Below are positions 63,972 through 64,000 of a stretch of DNA of 64,000 nucleotides, one piece after another. Position 1 is the stretch's first letter, and each line of letters begins with the position of its first letter. A program made the translations under genes and the position numbers. The notes beneath the pieces were generated by a model. It was not told where the DNA came from. It saw only the letters and a program-made list of their open reading frames with translations, and did no database searches. Location of the stretch: positions 26,219 through 90,218 of the forward strand of contig JAQTYQ010000015.1 in assembly GCA_028688225.1 (NCBI GenBank), read 5' to 3'. This stretch comes from Opitutaceae bacterium (GTDB lineage: Bacteria > Verrucomicrobiota > Verrucomicrobiia > Opitutales > Opitutaceae).

Positions 63972-64000
63972 TCCGGCGTAAAAGGTCACCGATCGATCCA

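Overview
The window is high-GC bacterial DNA that looks like Verrucomicrobiota, most likely family Opitutaceae. The reasons are a TonB-dependent receptor with the N-terminal signature KLSPFVVEST, a fused ccoN-ccoO cbb3 oxidase, and a heavy load of short intergenic palindromes. This placement is inference from family knowledge; there is no rRNA here.

Layout. 0-3.4 kb: a broken helix-turn-helix gene, then a leftward three-gene two-component operon. 4-11.9 kb: housekeeping genes (thpR, GNAT, pfkA, hflX, a putative Na+/H+ antiporter) and a secreted protein carrying an exact 363-bp tandem duplication. 12-15 kb: korAB, 2-oxoacid:ferredoxin oxidoreductase. 15-24 kb: a YjdF-like membrane protein, a PaaX-like regulator bracketed by two 36-bp palindromes, tag, an MFS transporter, a WYL regulator with VOC and SRPBCC genes, and a large secreted esterase-like protein. 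24-28 kb: ppdK and small genes. 28-41 kb: a respiratory block with a PocR/AraC regulator, a cysteine-rich protein, an HPF-like protein, then ccoS-like, ccoNO, ccoQ, ccoP, ccoG, a ccoH-position stub, a TauE/SafE-type protein and ccoI, followed by a Usp and a PIG-L deacetylase. 41-45 kb: tRNA-Pro and a decayed low-GC island with an integrase remnant. 45-62.6 kb: an AraC regulator divergent from a galactoside-type utilisation locus (TonB receptor, enolase-superfamily dehydratase, SDR, GH2, DMT transporter, GH36, beta-propeller lipoprotein, GH27). 62.6-64 kb: small unknown genes, a VanZ-like protein and a cluster of palindromes.

The most unusual signal is a set of short paired palindromes resembling REP/BIME elements. 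Family A units begin with GTAG and occur as inverted pairs (GTAG-hairpin ... hairpin-CTAC). At least three pairs lie in frame inside coding sequence: one in ccoG and two in ccoI, where they appear to add short peptide insertions between conserved domains. Family B units have a head such as TGGAGC followed by a hairpin like GGCGACG/CGTCGCC, and pair asymmetrically. One pair disrupts the helix-turn-helix gene and another supplies the C-terminus of the VanZ-like protein. No transposase that could mobilise them is visible here.

Functionally, the 28-39 kb block encodes a high-affinity terminal oxidase with its haem/copper maturation factors. The 45-62 kb block looks like import, hydrolysis and non-phosphorylative oxidation of galactose-containing glycans. 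PfkA, PpdK and KorAB sit in central carbon metabolism.
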